From Methanosphaera sp. (GTDB lineage: Archaea; Methanobacteriota; Methanobacteria; Methanobacteriales; Methanobacteriaceae): a stretch of 11,181 bases of DNA. Below, piece after piece: positions 7,535 to 11,181 of the stretch. The DNA lies in NCBI GenBank assembly GCA_017430835.1, contig JAFRMD010000086.1, forward strand, positions 1 to 11,181, written 5' to 3'. Below the pieces are notes generated by a model. That model ran no database searches. It was not told where the DNA came from and saw only the letters and a program-made list of their open reading frames with translations. A program made the translations under genes and the position numbers. The number at the start of each line of letters is the position of its first letter. The stretch's first letter is position 1.

Positions 7535-9319
7535 ATGGTTTTAAAGGAAGATAACATTGGTCAAACATTTTTATTACCCCTAGATATACGTACTATGATT
7601 CCTGATAATCATGTTTGTTTTTTTGTTGAAAAACTTGTTAATTGTGCTGATTTTAGTGACATTGATTTTGAGTATATGGATACTCCGGGTCAGAAAGCTT
7701 ATCCAGCTGCCTTGTTAATTCGAATAATTGTCTTAGGAATGATTTATGGTATTCATACTAGTCGTAAATTGGAACGTATTGTACGTGAAAACATTGTATT
7801 TATGTATGTTGCAGGTTTTGAGACACCTGTTTTCAGTACACTTGCTTCATTTAAAAGAAAACATCAAGATTTAATTGAAAAGGTATTTCTTGAAACAATT
7901 AACTATGGACACAACAAGGATTTAATTGATTTAAGTAGTATTAGCTTGGATGGAAGTAAAACTCGAGCATGTGCAAATAAATACAACAATTTAACAGAAG
8001 AAGATGTTCAAAAACTTTTATACATTATTGAAAAAGGCATTTTACTAGATGAAGAAGAGAATACAGCTTTAGAAAATCGTGAAAATAAAATTATGAAAGC
8101 AGATGATGCTAGTAAAGAACAAATTAAAAAAGTTTTAAGAGAATCCAAGAACATTCAAGTCAAAGGTAAGAAAAAACAACTCAAAACTAAAAAACTACAA
8201 AAAGAAGAAGACAAAAAAGGAAAAGACAAAGGAAAGGAGGATAAAAATCAAAAAAGTCTTGATTCTTTTCGTAAAAGACCAATGAAAGAAGCCATGAGAA
8301 CAGATCCTACAAAATATGATGATGAAATGTAAAAATTAATTGATGAAAACGATTTAAATCTCTGTGGAAAAAGAATATTAAGACAAGCAATCGAAAAACC
8401 AGAAACAGCCTACAAACAAATAAATAAACTAGAAAAATGTCAAGAAATGTTAGAAAAAACAGGAGACAACACAGTCAATTATACAGATCCCGAAGCACGA
8501 AAAAGTCCCAACAAAGAAGGAATCACGCAATCAGGATACAATGAACAAATAATGGTAGACAATAAAAACGGACTCATAATAGCCGTAGATGTAACAACAG
8601 CCGGAAATGACAATGTACAACTCAAACCTATGATACAAAAAACCGAAGAAACACTAAGTAAATCATTAGACTTAACACTTGAAGAAATAAAAGAAAAACT
8701 CAACGATACCAGCCTATTAGCAGATAATGGATACTTCAATTATGAAGGAATTGCCTTTACCGAAAATGAAACCGGAATGACATTATACATGCCAGACAAA
8801 AGAAAAGCATCCAAAGACAAAGACAAGCTACGACGACCATCACAACGAAAACAAAAAACACGAGGATACGGAAAAGATAACATGACTTGGGATGAAGAAA
8901 ATAAATGCTACATCTGCCCTGAAGGAGAAAAACTAGAAATGAAAAACATATATCATGAAGAATCCAAGGATGTAATAGTATATTATGGAACAGCATGTGC
9001 TAATTGTCCTGTACGAGATAAATGCTTAACAGAACATATGACAACCAAAGTAATAACCGATTATGTTAGTGAACCAACTGAAAAACTACGTTATCGTATG
9101 GAAACAGACAAAGCCAAAGAAGAATATAAAAAACGTATGCCCAATTCTGAATCAAAATTCGCACACAACAAACACAACCTAAACTGCAGACAATACTATG
9201 TAATAGGACAAGAAAAAGCTTTAACACAACAATTACTAATGGCAACAGCACAAAACATAATAAAAATACACAATATAGAACAACAACAAATAAAAAAACA
9301 AAATCAAATACAAATATAA
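7535..9319 (+). pseudogene. IS1182-like transposase interrupted by one in-frame ochre codon
   Basis: One reading frame of 595 codons runs from ATG 7535 to TAA 9319, broken only by TAA at 8330-8332. The frame is unchanged on both sides, so this is a point mutation, probably of CAA or AAA, not a frameshift. The N-terminal half has the DUF772-type helical domain (MVLKEDNIGQTF to about residue 110) and the first catalytic Asp in S-L-D139-G-S-K. A lysine-rich linker (8161-8260) precedes the stop. The part after the stop holds L-A-D-N-G-Y (second Asp), a cysteine cluster C-x2-C near 8910 and C-x2-C-x4-C near 9000, and a probable catalytic Glu in N-S-E-S-K-F. The break separates the first Asp from the other two residues, so this copy is probably inactive unless the stop is read through or a second copy acts in trans. 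ATG 7535 is preferred over an upstream in-frame TTG at 7520, as the family-like sequence starts there. Third-position base use changes across the linker. Confidence 0.9.
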
Positions 9320-9343
9320 TATAATATTATAATACTAAGAGCG

Positions 9344-9366
9344 AACTGTTAACTATTCTAACAGTT
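9344..9366 (+). repeat. Hairpin in the subterminal region of the IS right end (second copy)
   Basis: The same 8-bp stem AACTGTTA/TAACAGTT with 7-base loop as at 61-83, between the transposase stop and the right terminal repeat. Confidence 0.7.
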
Positions 9367-9408
9367 TCACTAAAATCTGGGGAGTCAACAAGACATTATT
9401 TCACATAA

Positions 9409-9423
9409 TTGTTGCACGCCCTC
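9409..9423 (-). repeat. Right terminal inverted repeat of the insertion sequence
   Basis: TTGTTGCACGCCCTC is the inverted partner of the left end at 7326-7340 with two mismatches. Its last base is where the two copies of the element in this window stop being identical. Confidence 0.85.
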
Positions 9424-9612
9424 ATTAAATAAAGTTATCCTTGAATTCAAATTATCAAAAATAAATTTAAAAACATACTATTCCAATTCCATTATTTTTA
9501 TCAAAACGAGCCAAAAAAACAATATCAGTTAGATTGAATTGCTTTGTTGTTTTTATACTGTGTAATCGCCATAGTTATAATAAATAAATTGAAAAACTAG
9601 ATTTTATAAAAC

Positions 9613-9680
9613 AACATGACCTTAAAGCATGTTTTAAATATTTAGATTTAAAAGATTAATAAAAAATATTAACAAAAAAG
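9613..9680 (-). terminator. Terminator region of the HEAT/small-protein operon
   Basis: After the TAG stop at 9686-9688 the minus strand carries two T runs of six (9674-9679 and 9661-9666). Further on lies a weak hairpin AACATG/CATGTT (9613-9633), followed by a T-rich stretch. The T runs are the likely termination site. Bases 9424-9612, up to the insertion sequence, show no gene. Confidence 0.45.
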
Positions 9681-9685
9681 TGAAA

Positions 9686-9826
9686 CTAGAATAAAACTGT
9701 TCTTTGATTCCTAATTTTCTTTGCAAATTCCTTATCTTTTTCAGTTGGAGGTTCTTTCATCTTTTCTAAAACCACCAAAGCATCTTCATCATTGAATACA
9801 GGAGTTTTTCCAATAGGTTTTGCCAT
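9686..9826 (-). CDS. Small hypothetical protein, 46 residues
   Basis: A short gene with strong start signals: GAGGTGAT ends 4 bases before the ATG at 9826 and is close to the ideal archaeal Shine-Dalgarno site. The protein begins MAKPIGKTPVFNDEDALVVL and is rich in charged residues, with a probable helix over the second half (E-K-D-K-E-F-A-K-K-I-R). The opening K-P-I-x-x-T-P-V plus a D-A about six residues later resembles a group of very small archaeal and bacterial proteins that I recall only as hypothetical; some such proteins are antitoxin-like, but nothing here shows that. It starts 24 bases after the stop of the HEAT-repeat gene, so both are probably on one transcript. The sequence has no signal peptide, membrane segment or cysteine. 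Confidence 0.75.
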   Translation of the reverse strand: MAKPIGKTPVFNDEDALVVLEKMKEPPTEKDKEFAKKIRNQRTVLF

Positions 9827-9850
9827 TTAATCACCTCAATTACATAGATA

Positions 9851-10717
9851 TTACAAATAATTTTCCATTGTTAAATAACCTAATTCCCTTAATCTATCCC
9901 GTGTTTTTTCAAATATTATAGGGTCATCATTAATAAGTTCGTACGGTTCAATGAATCTTTTACAATTTCTACAACGTTTTCTTTTTGATCTTTCGTATTT
10001 CCTATATGGTTGAGAACTTCTTACAAGACTTTTATCCTGTTCTAAATTACTGCTTTTACAATGTGGACATATAACACCATTTTCGCTTTTAAGTATCCTA
10101 TCCAATACTTCTTTATCTGTGATTTTTTCTATAGCCACTAACCTGGCATCAACCCCATACTCTGAATGCAGAACTATGAACTTCAATAATGTTTCATCAG
10201 TTACATTCTTTGCAGCTTCACATCTTACTTTATTATCCGTAAATTTATAACTTATTATATCTTTGAGTACTTCCTGATTTGTAATTTTTTTTGTTGCTTC
10301 CATAGCTCTGTTAATATTGTGATATGAAGAACAAGCTGTCTGTTTTGCAATACTATCTAATTCTTTATTATCTGAAAGAAGGTTTATTGCTTCTAATGCT
10401 ATACTTTCATCTTCATCGTATTGGGCTATATGGGATAACAAGTATTGATTTTTTATTTTTTTAATATATTCTCCGCAATTTTCTATTTGCGTAAAAGCAC
10501 AGAATTGTACATAAGGAATTTCATCAGTTTCAATTATTTCTTTAAGTATTTCTTGATCTTTTATTTTTTTTGCTGCTGCTCCCCTTACATCCCGAGAAGG
10601 ATCATTTCTTGCTATATCTATTAATTTAGATTCATCAGTCAATTCAATAACAGCACTTAATCGAACTTCCCAATCACTATGTTTATATTTTGGTTTAAAT
10701 ATATCCGTAAATCCCAT
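9851..10717 (-). CDS. HEAT-repeat-like protein with C-terminal zinc ribbon
   Basis: 288 residues from ATG 10717. Residues about 12-212 are a chain of helical repeats of roughly 25-30 residues, with the recurring pattern V-R-x-x-A-A-x-x-I-T-D-x-x-x-L-x-x-I: WEVRLSAVIELTD, RDVRGAAAKKIKD, NRAMEATKKITN, NKVRCEAAKNVTD, VDARLVAIEKITD. Such solenoids bind proteins or nucleic acid. A zinc ribbon follows, with C217-P-H-C220 and C249-R-N-C252, the two halves separated by a basic stretch (RKYERSKRKR). The combination suggests a binding or adaptor protein; the partner is unknown and no enzyme motif is seen. An ATG at 10729 is also in frame, but the 10717 ATG has GTTGAT at the same distance as the ribosome site of the small downstream gene and gives the natural start MGFTDIFKP. 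The downstream 46-residue gene is probably co-transcribed. Confidence 0.8.
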   Translation of the reverse strand: MGFTDIFKPKYKHSDWEVRLSAVIELTDESKLIDIARNDPSRDVRGAAAKKIKDQEILKEIIETDEIPYVQFCAFTQIENCGEYIKKIKNQYLLSHIAQYDEDESIALEAINLLSDNKELDSIAKQTACSSYHNINRAMEATKKITNQEVLKDIISYKFTDNKVRCEAAKNVTDETLLKFIVLHSEYGVDARLVAIEKITDKEVLDRILKSENGVICPHCKSSNLEQDKSLVRSSQPYRKYERSKRKRCRNCKRFIEPYELINDDPIIFEKTRDRLRELGYLTMENYL

Positions 10718-10729
10718 TTTAATCAACAT

Positions 10730-11181
10730 TAATAAATTGTTTTTAGTTAAATAATAATAAGAGAATACTAACTATTTATAATTTTTCTTAAAACCCGAAT
10801 ATGACATAATTATTCAATTATAGTAAATAACATCCCAATAACTAAATTAATATAGAACGCAATACTCACTTCTTCTATAACAGCAAGAATATTCTGTGAT
10901 AGGAACATTCATTAAGAGTTTGGTTTATTATATTTCATAGTAATAATACAATAGCAACATAATATTGAATAATAAAAGTTAGGTATTGAATCAACATAGT
11001 ACCCTATCTTTATGGTGTTTTTCCTACAATATACTGTATTAAACTTTATGTATGAACTGTTCTACTTCATCCAAGAATTATGCAACCTCATAAACATTTC
11101 TTAAAAATGAAAAATTTTTGTTTTATTGTAATGATTTTCTGAGATAATATGTGCTGAAATGCGTTCTTTTTTATAAAGTAA
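10730..11181. other. AT-rich region without a gene I can support
   Basis: About 450 bases at the right edge. Apart from the TATA box near 10777 I see no open frame of useful length with start signals on either strand, no tRNA and no clear repeat. The longest starts give peptides of about 20 residues. Confidence 0.5.
10772..10786 (-). promoter_or_regulatory. TATA box for the HEAT-repeat gene
   Basis: The minus strand reads AAAAATTATAAATAG, a good archaeal TATA box. It lies about 45-60 bases upstream of the two candidate ATGs, which gives a leader of about 20-35 bases. Confidence 0.5.

Larger units (their letters stand above)
7326..9423 (+). mobile_element. Complete insertion sequence, IS1182-like, about 2.1 kb
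   Basis: The element is bounded by imperfect 15-bp terminal inverted repeats, GAGGCTGTGCAACAA on the left and the complement of TTGTTGCACGCCCTC on the right (13 of 15 match). The right boundary is fixed by the break in identity with the copy at 1-140. Its single gene is a DDE transposase on the plus strand, here interrupted by one stop codon. No clear target duplication is seen: the left flank ends in ATTATG and the right flank starts ATTAAAT. The family assignment rests on the transposase layout (DUF772-type N-terminal domain, cysteine cluster before the last catalytic residue) and the element length. Confidence 0.9.

Noticed and set aside
8479..9251. Minus-strand open frames opposite the transposase C-terminal half.
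   Set aside because: They lie entirely within a recognised transposase reading on the other strand and show no family features or ribosome sites.
8447..9319. Separate gene starting at ATG 8447, encoding the C-terminal half of the transposase.
   Set aside because: It is in the same frame as the part before the ochre codon, the 38 codons between are open and protein-like, and the DDE residues are split. One interrupted gene is the simpler reading.
7318..9431. Target site duplication around the complete insertion sequence.
   Set aside because: Left flank ATTATG and right flank ATTAAAT share only a few A/T bases that are not adjacent to both ends; not distinguishable from chance.
10979..11170. 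Minus-strand frame with protein-like stretches (for example FLDEVEQFIHKV and EKHHKDRVL) broken by five stops, possibly a decayed gene.
   Set aside because: At about 80 percent A+T, roughly six stops are expected in 64 random codons, so five is no sign of former coding. No family was recognised.
1..11181. CRISPR arrays, tRNA or rRNA genes, riboswitches.
   Set aside because: No regularly spaced repeats, no tRNA cloverleaf signatures and no GC-rich structured segments were seen on either strand.

Overview
The window looks like genomic DNA of a low-GC gut methanogen of the Methanobacteriales (a Methanosphaera or Methanobrevibacter relative). This is an inference. It rests on very high A+T content, TATA-like boxes rather than -35/-10 promoters, U-tract terminators, Shine-Dalgarno sites of the GAGGTGAT type, and proteins that resemble surface-polymer enzymes of intestinal archaea and Firmicutes. 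No marker gene is present to fix the species.

Layout. Bases 1-140 are the right end of an insertion sequence. They are identical to the right end of a complete copy at 7326-9423, in the same orientation. Between the two copies lie four genes in a divergent arrangement. On the minus strand are a methyltransferase-like/LicD fusion (2622-4328) and, downstream of it, a degenerate alpha/beta-hydrolase-like protein with a beta-sandwich, a coiled coil and a long acidic tail (283-2265). On the plus strand are a LicC-LicA fusion (4986-6584; CTP:phosphocholine cytidylyltransferase plus choline kinase) and, 3 bases further on, an IspD/TarI-like cytidylyltransferase with an altered active-site motif (6588-7298). 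A 657-base AT-rich region separates the two divergent arms. The full insertion sequence follows directly after the terminator of the plus-strand pair. Its transposase reads through as one frame except for a single ochre codon. To the right, a minus-strand pair encodes a HEAT-repeat protein with a C-terminal zinc ribbon (9851-10717) and a 46-residue protein with a near-perfect Shine-Dalgarno site (9686-9826). The last 450 bases hold no gene I can support.

How the genes may work together. The fused LicC-LicA can phosphorylate choline or a similar amino-alcohol and activate it with CTP. LicD-type enzymes transfer the phospho-base from the CDP carrier to a glycan. The IspD/TarI-like enzyme would make a second CDP-activated building block; in an archaeon it is unlikely to serve isoprenoid synthesis, which runs by the mevalonate route. 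Together they suggest a cassette that decorates a surface polymer with phosphocholine or a relative, held between two direct copies of one insertion sequence. No choline transporter (LicB) is seen in the window.
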